A stretch of 64,000 bases of DNA from positions 310,001-374,000 of the forward strand of contig NZ_CP144375.1 of assembly GCF_043575855.1 (NCBI RefSeq), written 5' to 3'. The notes under the pieces were generated by a model. It worked only from the letters and a program-made list of their open reading frames with translations. It was not told the DNA's origin and did no database searches. Both the position numbers and the translations under genes were made by a program. Of this stretch, positions 51,165-60,121 are shown in pieces (the stretch's first letter is position 1; each line of letters starts with the position of its first letter). This stretch comes from Kutzneria buriramensis. GTDB taxonomy: Bacteria > Actinomycetota > Actinomycetes > Mycobacteriales > Pseudonocardiaceae.

Positions 51165-52087
51165 CCCAAGTGCTCGCGCAGGAACTCGACGGTCAGCCCA
51201 ATCACCTGCTCCGTGTACCAGGGCAGTGCCTCGTCCGGCCGGCCCAGCAGCACCGCTACGTCGCCGTGCGTCGCCCCGTCGAGCACGTAACGGCTGCTGT
51301 CCACGCCAGCTGCACGCAGCGCGTTGTGCAGCGTCAGCGTCTGTGACGGTGAGATGATGCCGTCGGCGCTGCCGTGCCAGATCTGGAACGGCGGCGCGTC
51401 TGCGGTGATGTGGCTCAGCGGGCTCGCGTCCAGCACCTTGTCGTGCACGGTCCTGCCGGTTCCCGGCCCGTGCAGGTACAGCGCCAGCGGGTGGCCGGCA
51501 CCGTCCAGGGCCGCCTGGGTCTCGGCGTCGAAGTCCTCGGCGATGGTGGCGAAGTCGACGGCGCCGAACTTGTTCACCACCGCCCGCACGCCGGTCGCCG
51601 GATCGAGCCCGGCCATCGTGACCAGGTAGCCGCCGGCCGACTCGCCCAGCAGGCCGACGCTGTCGCCGTCGAAGCCGTACTTGTCGGCGTTGGCCCGCAG
51701 GAAGGCCACAGCGTCGCGGACGTCGGCGACGCCGTCGGCGTAGGTCGCGCCGGTCAACACCGAGCGGTACTCGATGCTGGCCACGGCGAAGCCGGCCTCG
51801 GCCAGCGCGGTGCGCAGTCGCAACCCGTTGGCCTTGTCCACAAAGACGAATCCGCCGCCGGTGACGTAGACGACCAGCGGCTTGCGGCCGGGGCCGGCGG
51901 GCACCTTGAGGTCCAACCGCAGCTCGCCGCCGGCGCGCTGGGCGAACGGCAGGTCCAGGTGTTCGGCGATGTCCACGCCCCGGACCGCGATCTGCGGCTC
52001 CAGCGGCGCCGGCAACACCGTGCTGGTGCTGGTGTCGCTCGGCGCGATGCTGGTGGCTTCCCTGATCTGCGGGCGCTGTTCCACCAT
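51161..52087 (-). CDS. Alpha/beta hydrolase of the BD-FAE type
   Basis: The protein has 308 residues. The oxyanion strand is PLVVYVTGGGFVFVDKANGL, the nucleophile elbow is LLGESAGGYLVTMAG, the acid is in WHGSADGIISPSQT and the His in DGATHGDVA. Esterase of the Aes/BD-FAE group, last gene of an operon with an amidohydrolase and an HpcH aldolase, which fits breakdown of a lactone or ester intermediate. Its TAG stop lies in the CTAG that the IS481 element duplicated, so the protein is unchanged by the insertion. Confidence 0.85.
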   Translation of the reverse strand: MVEQRPQIREATSIAPSDTSTSTVLPAPLEPQIAVRGVDIAEHLDLPFAQRAGGELRLDLKVPAGPGRKPLVVYVTGGGFVFVDKANGLRLRTALAEAGFAVASIEYRSVLTGATYADGVADVRDAVAFLRANADKYGFDGDSVGLLGESAGGYLVTMAGLDPATGVRAVVNKFGAVDFATIAEDFDAETQAALDGAGHPLALYLHGPGTGRTVHDKVLDASPLSHITADAPPFQIWHGSADGIISPSQTLTLHNALRAAGVDSSRYVLDGATHGDVAVLLGRPDEALPWYTEQVIGLTVEFLREHLG

Positions 52088-52099
52088 CAGACGTGCTCC

Positions 52100-52972
52100 C
52101 TAGTTCGCGAAGAAGAGTCGGGCCGGGTTGTCCACGAGGATCTGCCGCCGGGCGGCGTCGTCGGCCCAGTCGGCCAGCAGGTTGAGCAGCTCCCCGGTGT
52201 CCCGCTGGCCGTTGGGCAGATGCGGCCAGTCCGAGCCCCACACCAGCCGGTCGGGACGGGCCGCCACCAGCGCCCGGCCGAGCGGGCCGACGCTGGACAG
52301 CGGCTTGCCGCCGGCCACCCGGTACGGCCCGGACAGTTTGACATAGCACGAGCCACCGTCCACAACGGACAACAGCCGGTCGGCGTCCTTGGCGGTCAGG
52401 CCGTCGGACTCCTTCAGGTAGCCCATGTGATCGATGACCACTGTGTCCTCGAAGTCGGCCAGGAACGGGAGCAGCGCGCGGACGACCGGGCCGGGGCTGT
52501 AGAACTGGAGGTGCCAGCCGCGCGGCCGGGTGCGCTCGGCGACCGTCCGGATGTGCGCGATGATGTCGTCGAGCGGCTGGTCGGCGCGGGAGAACAGGTC
52601 CAGCCGGATCGCCCGGACACCGGCCTCGTGATAGCCGTTCAGCACCTCGTCGGACACGTCGTCCTCGACCTGCACCACGCCTCGCAACCGGGTCGGATCC
52701 GAGGCCAGGACGTCGAGCAGCAGGCGGTTGTCGGTGCCGTAGTAGGTGGGCTGCACCAGCACCGCCCGGTCGATGCCCAGCCAGTCCAGCACCTGCCGGT
52801 ACTGTCGGAGAGTCGCGTCGGGGAAGGTGTACAGCGGGTCCGGCACGTGCGTGTAGCCGGGTTCGAAGACGTGGAAGTGCGCGTCGCAGCTGCCGGCGGG
52901 CACGGTGAACGCCGGCTTGGCATTGGTGTCGGCGGGGCGCATCGGCAGCGTCTGCGCGAAGGCGGGCCTCAT
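52100..52972 (-). CDS. TIM-barrel metal-dependent hydrolase (Amidohydro_2)
   Basis: The protein has 290 residues. PAGSCDAHFHVFEPGYTHVP (HxH), VIDHMGYLKESDG, and RLVWGSDWPHLPNGQRDTGE (metal Asp) match the 2-pyrone-4,6-dicarboxylate lactonase/gallonate-lactonase-like family. It probably opens a lactone ring. ATG 52972 follows AAGGAG; the ATG starts two bases after the aldolase stop codon, so translation is coupled. Confidence 0.85.
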   Translation of the reverse strand: MRPAFAQTLPMRPADTNAKPAFTVPAGSCDAHFHVFEPGYTHVPDPLYTFPDATLRQYRQVLDWLGIDRAVLVQPTYYGTDNRLLLDVLASDPTRLRGVVQVEDDVSDEVLNGYHEAGVRAIRLDLFSRADQPLDDIIAHIRTVAERTRPRGWHLQFYSPGPVVRALLPFLADFEDTVVIDHMGYLKESDGLTAKDADRLLSVVDGGSCYVKLSGPYRVAGGKPLSSVGPLGRALVAARPDRLVWGSDWPHLPNGQRDTGELLNLLADWADDAARRQILVDNPARLFFAN

Positions 52973-52974
52973 CG

Positions 52975-53748
52975 TCACTCCTTCGTCGTGCTTGACGCGG
53001 CCGCGAGCGCGGCCCGGTACAGCAGTGCGGAATCGGCGCCGGTCATCACCAGCGGGCAGACTCCCAGCGGCGCCAAGGATCGGTACACCTTGTCGTCGCC
53101 GACACCGCCGACCATCAGCAGCTTGTCGTGGCGGCGACACGCCTTCGCCAGCACGGCGACGGCCTCGGCCAGCCGAGGGTCGTCGTACCGGCCAGGCGCG
53201 CCGATCTCGGCGGTGAAGTCGTTGGCGCCGAAGGCGATCAGGTCGACACCGTCGACAGCCGCGATGGCGTCGGCGTTGGCGACGCCGGTCGGGGTCTCGA
53301 TCAGGATCTGCACCACGACCTGGTCGTCCAGCTCGGGGTTCAGCTCACGGGCCGGCGTCGGCCGCATGCCCAGCTGCGGCACCATCGCCGTCTGGGAACG
53401 CTGGCCGCGCGGCGCGAAACGGCAGGCCCTGGCCACCGTGCGGGCCTCGTCGGCAGTCTCGACCCGTGGAGCGACGATGCCGTGCGCGCCGCCGTCGAGC
53501 AGCCGGCCGATCATGCCGTACTCGCGTTCGGGGACCCGGACGAACGCCGCCATGCCCAGCGCGTCCGCGGTGACGCACAGCATCGCCGCCACGTCGACCG
53601 ACATCGAGCTGTGCTCGAGGTCGACCAGCACGGCGTGATGGCCGGTCGAGTGGGCGATGTGGACGATGTCCGGCGTCCGGGCCGACCGTAGCCCCATCAT
53701 CAGCGTGAGCTCGCCGGCGCGCAGCCGCTCCAGGAGATCGATGGCCAT
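52975..53748 (-). CDS. HpcH/HpaI-family aldolase
   Basis: The protein has 257 residues of the class II pyruvate aldolase fold: MMGLRSARTPDIVHIAHSTG, HHAVLVDLEHSSMSVDVAAM (the metal/pyruvate-binding LEH), GAHGIVAPRVETADEARTVA, VQILIETPTGVANADAIAAV (metal Glu), DLIAFGANDFTAEIG. It cleaves 4-hydroxy-2-oxoacids into pyruvate and an aldehyde. ATG 53748 has no clear Shine-Dalgarno. First gene of the operon; divergent from LysR at 53833. Confidence 0.9.
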   Translation of the reverse strand: MAIDLLERLRAGELTLMMGLRSARTPDIVHIAHSTGHHAVLVDLEHSSMSVDVAAMLCVTADALGMAAFVRVPEREYGMIGRLLDGGAHGIVAPRVETADEARTVARACRFAPRGQRSQTAMVPQLGMRPTPARELNPELDDQVVVQILIETPTGVANADAIAAVDGVDLIAFGANDFTAEIGAPGRYDDPRLAEAVAVLAKACRRHDKLLMVGGVGDDKVYRSLAPLGVCPLVMTGADSALLYRAALAAASSTTKE

Positions 53749-53782
53749 ACGCCGAGTACAGCGAGCCGCCGCGTGACAATCA

Positions 53783-53799
53783 AGTAAGTCGGCGTTACT
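53783..53799. promoter_or_regulatory. LysR-type binding site
   Basis: AGTAAGTCGGCGTTACT has perfect 5-bp arms and contains the T-N11-A motif of LysR boxes (TAAGTCGGCGTTA). It lies in the middle of the 84-bp divergent interval. Confidence 0.6.
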
Positions 53800-53832
53800 G
53801 TTTGCCACCTCCAGCGTAAGAGGGTGTGACGC

Positions 53833-54768
53833 ATGCTCGACGTCCGGAAACTCATCATGCTGCGGGCCGTAGCGGCCGAGGGGTCCATCGCCGCCGCCGG
53901 TCGGGCCCTCCAGTACACGCGGTCGGCGGTGTCCCAGCAGCTCACCGCCCTCGAGGCGGAGGCAGGCGCGGCGCTGGTCGACCGGGCCGGCAACCGCGTG
54001 ACGCTCACCCCCAAGGGCCGGGCGCTGGTCGAGCACGCCGAGCGCATCCTGGTGGAGATGCGGGCGGCCGAGGCGATTCTGGCCGGCGCCGACGCCGAGG
54101 TCGCCGGGCTGCTCCGGGTTGGCATCCCGTTCCGGGAGGGGCCGCAGCTGATGAGCCGCGCCCTCACCGAGGTCCGGCGCCGCTTTCCCGCGATTGAGGT
54201 GCGGCTGGCCAGCACCACCGACGAGACCGCACCGGACGCGGTCCGGCGCGACCAGCTGGACCTGGCGATCCTGTCCCGCTACGGCAACACGCACGGCCCG
54301 ACCGCGCCCGGGCTGAGGGAATGGGTGCTCGGGCACGACCCGCTGCGGCTGTGTGTGCCGGAGGGGCATCCGCTGGCCAACCGGCCCAGCTGCGAGATGG
54401 ACCAGCTGCGGGACGAGTCGTGGGTGATGTGCCCGGGCACGCCGCTGGGCCGGCTGGTGGCCAGCATGTGCGCGCTGGCCGGCTTCCAGCCCCGGGTGGC
54501 CGCGACCGTGGACGACGTCGGCACCGCGCTGGGCCTCGTCGGCATGGCGTGGGGCGTGACCGTCGCCCCCGAGCTGACGCCGGCCCTGCGGGACGAGCGC
54601 GTCGCGCGGCTGCCGATCGCCGGCGTCGACACCGTCCGACACAACATGCTCGTCGTCCGCGACGGCGATCATCTCTCGCCGCGGGTAGCCGCGGTGATAG
54701 CGGCGGTCCGGGCCGTGGCCGCCGAGCTGCCGGGCGGGGAGGCCACCGGTGGGCGTCAATCAGCCTGA
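53833..54768 (+). CDS. LysR-family regulator
   Basis: The protein has 311 residues. The N-terminal winged helix is LDVRKLIMLRAVAAEGSIAA, LQYTRSAVSQQLTALEAE; the periplasmic-binding-like effector domain follows (LLRVGIPFREGPQLMSRALT, DLAILSRYG, LCVPEGHPLANRPSC). It is divergent from the aldolase/lactonase/hydrolase operon and likely activates it in response to a pathway intermediate. The EPTP protein gene follows 70 bp downstream in the same direction. Confidence 0.9.
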   Translation: MLDVRKLIMLRAVAAEGSIAAAGRALQYTRSAVSQQLTALEAEAGAALVDRAGNRVTLTPKGRALVEHAERILVEMRAAEAILAGADAEVAGLLRVGIPFREGPQLMSRALTEVRRRFPAIEVRLASTTDETAPDAVRRDQLDLAILSRYGNTHGPTAPGLREWVLGHDPLRLCVPEGHPLANRPSCEMDQLRDESWVMCPGTPLGRLVASMCALAGFQPRVAATVDDVGTALGLVGMAWGVTVAPELTPALRDERVARLPIAGVDTVRHNMLVVRDGDHLSPRVAAVIAAVRAVAAELPGGEATGGRQSA

Positions 54769-54837
54769 CGGTGAGGGAGACCAGTCGTAACGCCGGCTTC
54801 GTTGCCTGACCGGCGGCCGGGCGGCTGTACTGGCCGC

Positions 54838-55905
54838 ATGCTGACCGAATGGTGTCGTATCCCCACGTCCGGCGCGCGGGCGGTGGCGCCGTTCGAAGTC
54901 GAAGGGCACTCGCTGGTGGCGATTCCGCAGCTGGCCTACGACGTGCCGGGGCAGCCGCCGCACATGAACGGCGGCGACAGCGACACCGAGATGCTGATCC
55001 TGCGCCGCACCGCCGACGGCTACGAGCCGTTCCAGACGGTGCCCGCGCCCGGCGGCGAGGACGCCGAGTTCTTCCGCATCGGCGACCGGTCGTTCCTGGC
55101 CACCGCCAGCATCCGCACCGGCCACGGCCCGTACCACTTCGACGCCGAGTCCACCGTGTACGAATGGACCGGCTCGGAGTTCGCCGCCTTCCAACGGTTC
55201 CCGACCTTCGCGGCCAAGCAGTGGCGGCACTTCGTGATCGGCGACGACCACTTCCTGGCGCTGGCCCAGGGCGTCGACCCGCCGGGGGTCGACCTGCCCA
55301 ACGTGCCATCGCACATCTTCCGCTGGGACGGCACGGTCTTCCGGCCGTTCCAGGACATCCCGTCGCGGTGGGCCTACAACTGGCACCACTTCACCTTGGA
55401 CGGCAACGACTTCCTGGCCCACGCCGACCACATCGGACCGTCGCGGCTGTACCGGTGGGCCGGGCGGGAGTTCGTCGCGCACCAGGACCTGGCCGAGCAG
55501 CACGGTCGGGCCTTCGCCACGTTCCACGCCGACGGCGACGACTTCCTGCTGGTCGGGTGCATCGCCAGCCCGTCGCGGCTGCTGCGCTGGGACAACGGGA
55601 AGTTCGTCGAGCGCGACGTGCTGGACGGCCTTGGAACCCGCGAATTCGCCGTGCACTTCCCTTACGTGGTGCGGGTGAACTTCATTCTCGGCACACCGGC
55701 CGCACCGACCACCGCCCTCACCTCTCAGCTCTACCGCTGGCAGCAGGGAAAGCTGACCCAGGTGGCGGAGTTCCCCACCTCCGGCGGCACCGATGTGGCC
55801 GTGCTGGCCGATGCCGGCGGCGCACTGGTGGCGGTGTCGAACTCGCTGAGCGCCGACGTCCGGTTCCGCACCGACACCGTCATCTACCGACTCCGGAGCG
55901 CCTGA
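54838..55905 (+). CDS. EPTP-repeat beta-propeller protein
   Basis: The protein has 355 residues without signal peptide. At least five repeats of about 45 residues share the pattern (Y/F)RW-G--F--FQ---...HF--GDD-FL: VYEWTGSEFAAFQRFPTF, IFRWDGTVFRPFQDIPSRW, LYRWAGREFVAHQDLAEQ, LLRWDNGKFVERDVLDGL, LYRWQQGKLTQVAEFPT. This is the epitempin (EPTP) repeat, which forms seven-bladed propellers in animal LGI proteins and occurs scattered in bacteria. It is a likely binding module of unknown partner. The next gene starts two bases after its stop. Confidence 0.75.
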   Translation: MLTEWCRIPTSGARAVAPFEVEGHSLVAIPQLAYDVPGQPPHMNGGDSDTEMLILRRTADGYEPFQTVPAPGGEDAEFFRIGDRSFLATASIRTGHGPYHFDAESTVYEWTGSEFAAFQRFPTFAAKQWRHFVIGDDHFLALAQGVDPPGVDLPNVPSHIFRWDGTVFRPFQDIPSRWAYNWHHFTLDGNDFLAHADHIGPSRLYRWAGREFVAHQDLAEQHGRAFATFHADGDDFLLVGCIASPSRLLRWDNGKFVERDVLDGLGTREFAVHFPYVVRVNFILGTPAAPTTALTSQLYRWQQGKLTQVAEFPTSGGTDVAVLADAGGALVAVSNSLSADVRFRTDTVIYRLRSA

Positions 55906-55906
55906 C

Positions 55907-57058
55907 ATGTACGAGGATCCCGATCTGGTGCGCCTGTTCACCACCTACACCTCGCACCCCGAGGGCATCGGCCGCCGGCTGACCCGCTCCTACGCCGAGC
56001 GCACCCGGGATCTCCCGCTGCTGGTCGCCACCGGCGCCGACTTCGCGCTCTACCCCGGCGGCGGCCGGCCTCCGGTGGTCGAGGGCTATCGGCTCTCTCC
56101 GCGTGGTTTCAAGGAGTTGACCGGCGTCTCGCACCTCGGCCCGGCCGTGGCCAGCCTGGTGCACATGCGCACCAGCCTGTGCGACGACGGCTGGCGCGCC
56201 CAGGCCGAGCGGCTGCTGACCGAGACCAAGAACGCCCGTGCGGCCAACACGTATGCGCTGTGGCGCGACCAGATCCGCGTCGAGGCCTACCGCGGACGCG
56301 AGCGGGAGATCGCCGACATGATCGACTACGCCTGCGCCGCCACCGCCCGCTACCTCACCGCCGCGCTGGCCGACGAGGAATACCTCAACGCCGAGACCCT
56401 GCGGGCCGACTACCTCGACGGCGGCCCGGTGCCGGTCAACCACGTCATGGTCGCCACGTTCTTCCTGGCCGGCCTGGACATCAGCTTCCGCATCGGGCGG
56501 TGGCTGCGGGCCCAGGACATCGACTGGCAGCGGGCCATGGTCCTGATCGCCGGGCGGCAGGGCCGCGCCACCGCCGGCGTCACGTGGACGACCAGCAGCG
56601 TCGCCACCATGATCCTCGGCACCGCCGACGGCCAGCTGCCGTTGGAGCGCCTCTATCTCGCCCCGCACGCGCCGACCTTCGCCACGCCGGTGGACGGCGA
56701 CCTGTCCGAATGCGTCGCCCTGGAACCGGAACTGCGGGGTATCTGGTGCTCGACCCGCGCCACCGTGGAGCTCGGCGAGCTCATGTTCGCCGGCCATCCC
56801 CGCTACTCCCCCGCCGGCGTGCGCTTTCCCGACGTCAGCGACCCGGCGGTCACCGAGGTCAGCGAGATGCCGGTCGTGCACTCGGCCGACGACATGCGGG
56901 CCCTGGTCACCCGGCTTCGGGTCGTGCTGGAGGATCCCCGGCAGCTGCTGTCCGGCGCGGTGATCGATCTCGCCGTCGAGGCCCTCGGCGCCGCGGACTG
57001 GGATCCCACGCGCGTCGTCGTGCCGGGGCTGACCGGCGTGCGTTACCCGACCGACTAG
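55907..57058 (+). CDS. 383-residue protein of unknown function paired with the EPTP protein
   Basis: I do not recognise it with confidence (perhaps a DUF5624-like protein). It is soluble, without signal peptide. The middle (REREIADMIDYACAATARYL, PVPVNHVMVATFFLAGLDIS, WQRAMVLIAGRQGRATAGVT) is helical with a conserved-looking GRQGRATAG stretch. The ATG is two bases after the EPTP stop codon, so both proteins are probably made together and may form a complex. No active-site motif is obvious. Confidence 0.7.
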   Translation: MYEDPDLVRLFTTYTSHPEGIGRRLTRSYAERTRDLPLLVATGADFALYPGGGRPPVVEGYRLSPRGFKELTGVSHLGPAVASLVHMRTSLCDDGWRAQAERLLTETKNARAANTYALWRDQIRVEAYRGREREIADMIDYACAATARYLTAALADEEYLNAETLRADYLDGGPVPVNHVMVATFFLAGLDISFRIGRWLRAQDIDWQRAMVLIAGRQGRATAGVTWTTSSVATMILGTADGQLPLERLYLAPHAPTFATPVDGDLSECVALEPELRGIWCSTRATVELGELMFAGHPRYSPAGVRFPDVSDPAVTEVSEMPVVHSADDMRALVTRLRVVLEDPRQLLSGAVIDLAVEALGAADWDPTRVVVPGLTGVRYPTD

Positions 57059-57352
57059 CGCCGAGCAGACCGGGCCCGTCTCGCCTTCCGCAGCTGTCGC
57101 CAACCTGCCGATACCGACCAAATCGGACGGTGCCGCAGTAGGGTCGGCGCATCGACAACCGAGCCCCTGCACGCGTTGCCGTGACGACCGACATCGGTCC
57201 CGGCGGCCATCGGCAACGCCATCTTCCACGCCACCGGCCGCCGTGTCCGGGACCTACCCATATCCCAGGACAACCTCTCGTAGTCCGCCGAGACAAGCGC
57301 GATCCGCTCGGCGGCATGCCGGGCGCATGTCGCATTGGCGCTCGAAACGCCG
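57059..57352. other. Interval without a recognised gene
   Basis: About 290 bp between the unknown 383-aa protein and the convergent AraC regulator. No protein-like frame or clear hairpin was found. Confidence 0.5.
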
Positions 57353-58330
57353 CTAACCGACCAGCTCGGCTGCCGGCTCTGCGCGGAACGTGCGGCGGTA
57401 GGCGTGCGGGGACACCCCGAGTTCGGCGTTCATGTGCTGGCGCAATGACGTGGCGGTGGCGAAGCCGACGTCGGCGGCGATCTGGTCGACCGACAATGTG
57501 CTGGACTCCAACAGGTGCCGGGCCCGATGCAGGCGCTGCTGGATGATCCACCGGTGCGGCGGCAGGCCCGTCTCGTCGCGGAACCGCCGGGCGAAGGTGC
57601 GAGGGCTCATGTGCACCAAGTCCGCCAGCTCGGGAACGCTCAGCGGCGCGGCCATGTGCTCCAGCGCCCACTGGCGGGCCGGTGCGGTGGAGGAGGCAGG
57701 ATCGTCGGGCACGGGCCGGTCGATGTACTGGGCCTGGCCGCCGTCACGGAACGGCGGCACCACGCAACGACGCGCGGCGCGGTTGGCGACCTCGCTGCCC
57801 AGGTCCGAGCGGATCAGGTGCAGGCACAGGTCCACTCCGGACGCAGCGCCGGCCGAGGTCAGAACGTCGCCGTCCTCGATGAACAGCACGTCTTCGTCCA
57901 AGCGGATGTGCGGGAACCAGGTGCGGAACTGCTCGGCCGCCTCCCAGTGCGTGGTGGCGCGGCGACGGTCGAGCAGACCGGCGGCGGCCAGGACGAAAGC
58001 GCCGGTGCAGATCGAGGCCACCCGGGTGCCGGGCCGGATCTGCCGCATCGCGGTGGCCACTGGTTCGGACAAGCGGGGTCCGAGGCGGGACGGATGCGTC
58101 GGGGCGATGATGACCGTGCCGGCGGACTCCACGATTTCCGGACCGTGCGCCGGCGTGATGGCGAAGCCGGCGTTCGTCTCGATGGGACCGCCGTCCACCG
58201 AGCAGGTCCGCACCTCGTAAGCACCGCCGGCCGCCCCGAACACGCGGGCCGGGATGCCCAGCTCGAAGGGGAACACCCCGTCGAGCGCGAGCACGGCGAT
58301 CTGGTGCGGGAACGCTCCGTCGGACAGCAT
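57353..58330 (-). CDS. GlxA/FtrA-type AraC regulator
   Basis: The protein has 325 residues. The N-terminal DJ-1/PfpI-like domain (IAVLALDGVFPFELGIPARV, VASICTGAFVLAAAGLLDRR with the conserved Cys, ATTHWEAAEQF) is followed by an AraC helix-turn-helix pair (LSVPELADLVHMSPRTFARR, SVDQIAADVGFATATSLRQH, LGVSPHAYRRTF). These regulators sense small metabolites and control neighbouring oxidoreductases. Divergent from the quinone reductase at 58402; direct repeats at 58358 lie between. Confidence 0.9.
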   Translation of the reverse strand: MLSDGAFPHQIAVLALDGVFPFELGIPARVFGAAGGAYEVRTCSVDGGPIETNAGFAITPAHGPEIVESAGTVIIAPTHPSRLGPRLSEPVATAMRQIRPGTRVASICTGAFVLAAAGLLDRRRATTHWEAAEQFRTWFPHIRLDEDVLFIEDGDVLTSAGAASGVDLCLHLIRSDLGSEVANRAARRCVVPPFRDGGQAQYIDRPVPDDPASSTAPARQWALEHMAAPLSVPELADLVHMSPRTFARRFRDETGLPPHRWIIQQRLHRARHLLESSTLSVDQIAADVGFATATSLRQHMNAELGVSPHAYRRTFRAEPAAELVG

Positions 58331-58357
58331 GGCAGAATTCTATCGGAAGCTGACCAA

Positions 58358-58388
58358 TCTGCCATGGTCGACAGGTCTGCGCTGGTCG
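58358..58388 (+). promoter_or_regulatory. AraC-type direct repeats
   Basis: TCTGCCATGGTCG (58358) and TCTGCGCTGGTCG (58376) match in 11 of 13 bases at 18-bp spacing. They lie 14 bp before the quinone reductase start. Confidence 0.5.
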
Positions 58389-58401
58389 CAGCATTGATCA
58401 C

Positions 58402-59334
58402 ATGACCGACACCATGCAGACCATCAGCCAGGACCGGCTCGGCGGGCCCGAGGTCCTCACGCCCGCCACGGCCCCCGTTCCGACGCCCGGGGTCAGCCAG
58501 ATCCTCGTCCGGGTGCACGCCGCCGGCGTGAACCCGATCGACGCCACCAACCGCAAGACCGGCATGTTCCTGGGCGAGCCGCCGTTCACGCTCGGCTGGG
58601 ACGTCTCCGGCACCGTGGCGGGCGTCGGCCTCGGCGTCAGCGTGCACCAGGTCGGTGACGAGGTCTTCGGCATGCTGCCCTTCCCCAGCGGACACGGGGC
58701 GTACGCGGAGTACGTCGTCGTCCCGGCCCGCCTGTTCGTGCCCAAGCCCGACGCGCTCACGCACATCGAGGCGGCGTCGCTGCCGCTGGCCGGGCTGACC
58801 GCCTGGCAGGCGCTGGCCGAGACCGCGCACGTCACCGCCGGCAGCCGGGTGCTGGTCAACGGCGCGGCCGGCGGCGTCGGCCACCTCGCCGTGCAGATCG
58901 CCAAGGCGCTCGGCGCGCACGTCACCGCCGTGGTGTCCGCCCCCAATGTCGACTTCGCCCGGGCACTCGGCGCCGACGACGTGATCGACCGCGCCACCAC
59001 CGACTACACCAAGACGGTCCGGAATCTGGACGTCGTGCTGGACACCACTGGTGGGGACCCGCTGCCGGCCTTCGACTCCCTCAAGGTCGGCGGCGTCTTC
59101 GTCACCCTCGCACCCCCGGTGCTGGGTCCGGCCAGGGCCGAAGCCGAGCGCCGGCGCATCCGCAGCGCGACGCTGCTCGTCGAGGCCGACCGGGTCGGCA
59201 TGAACGCCCTCGTCGACCTCGTGGCCGGCAAGCAACTGACGCCCGTGGTCGGCGCGACGTTCCCGTTGGCCGAGGCGGGCGCCGCCCAGAGCACCCAGCC
59301 CGCTCGCGGCAAGACCGTGCTTGTCGTCAGTTGA
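58402..59334 (+). CDS. NADPH:quinone reductase-like (MDR superfamily)
   Basis: The protein has 310 residues: GroES-like domain (VRVHAAGVNPIDATNRKTG, FTLGWDVSGTVAGVG) and nucleotide motif NGAAGGVGHLAVQIAKALGA. No zinc-binding cysteines. Zeta-crystallin-type one- or two-electron reduction of quinones or enones is likely. Divergent from a GlxA-type AraC regulator and followed after 34 bp by an SDR gene, so one operon. Confidence 0.9.
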   Translation: MTDTMQTISQDRLGGPEVLTPATAPVPTPGVSQILVRVHAAGVNPIDATNRKTGMFLGEPPFTLGWDVSGTVAGVGLGVSVHQVGDEVFGMLPFPSGHGAYAEYVVVPARLFVPKPDALTHIEAASLPLAGLTAWQALAETAHVTAGSRVLVNGAAGGVGHLAVQIAKALGAHVTAVVSAPNVDFARALGADDVIDRATTDYTKTVRNLDVVLDTTGGDPLPAFDSLKVGGVFVTLAPPVLGPARAEAERRRIRSATLLVEADRVGMNALVDLVAGKQLTPVVGATFPLAEAGAAQSTQPARGKTVLVVS

Positions 59335-59368
59335 TCGTTACTTCCCAATCCCAGAAGGAGTTTCTGCC

Positions 59369-60121
59369 GTGAATGCGCCCCTGACCGGGACCGTCGCGCT
59401 GGTGACCGGCGCGAGCAGCGGCATCGGCGCCGCGATCGCCCGCGGCCTGGCCGCGGACGGCGCGGCCGTCGCACTGGTCGCCCGCCGCGTCGACCGACTG
59501 AAGTCGCTCGCCGACGAACTGCCCCTCGCACTGGCCGTGGGAGCCGATGTCACCGATGCCACGCAGGCAGCCAATGCCGTCGCACGCGCGGCCACCGAAT
59601 GGGGACGGCTGGACATCGTGGTCAACAACGCCGGCCTGATGCTGGCCGGCCCGGTCGCCGACGCGCCTGACGGTGAGTGGGAACGGATGCTCTCGGTCAA
59701 CCTCAACGGCACACTGAACATCGTCAGGGCCGCGCTGCCGCACCTGCGACGAGCCGGCACCATCGGGCCGCGCGACGTGGCGGACCTCGTCACCATCAGC
59801 TCGACCTCGGGCCGGCTCGCCCGGTCCGGCAACGCCGTCTACAGCCTGACCAAGTTCGGCGTGAACGGCTTCTCCGAGGCGTTGCGGCAGGAGATGGTGC
59901 CGCACCGGGTGCGGGTTGGCGAGGTGGCGCCGGGCATCGTCGACACCGAGATGGCCACCCACACGCGCGACGGCGTCCGTGAGGCGTTCCTGGGCCAGGT
60001 CGCCGAGGTGACGTTGATGCAGCCCTCGGACATCGCCGACGCGGTGCGGTACATGGTGACCCGTGGCCGCCGCGTCGCGGTCAACGAGATGCTTGTTCGT
60101 GCCGCCGAGCAGACCTGGTGA
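59369..60121 (+). CDS. Short-chain dehydrogenase/reductase
   Basis: The protein has 250 residues: TGASSGIGAAIARGLAADGA, NNAGLMLAGPVADAPDGEWE, VTISSTSGRLARSGNAVYSL with the active-site Ser and YSLTK pair, and VAPGIVDTEMATH. It is a classical SDR of the NADP-dependent type. GTG 59369 has AAGGAG nine bases upstream. It is coupled by a GTGA overlap to a decayed hydrolase gene. Confidence 0.9.
   Translation: MNAPLTGTVALVTGASSGIGAAIARGLAADGAAVALVARRVDRLKSLADELPLALAVGADVTDATQAANAVARAATEWGRLDIVVNNAGLMLAGPVADAPDGEWERMLSVNLNGTLNIVRAALPHLRRAGTIGPRDVADLVTISSTSGRLARSGNAVYSLTKFGVNGFSEALRQEMVPHRVRVGEVAPGIVDTEMATHTRDGVREAFLGQVAEVTLMQPSDIADAVRYMVTRGRRVAVNEMLVRAAEQTW

Noticed and set aside
51374..53638. A 754-residue plus-strand open frame across the hydrolase, lactonase and aldolase genes
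   Set aside because: It is a shadow: three well-recognised enzymes occupy the minus strand there.
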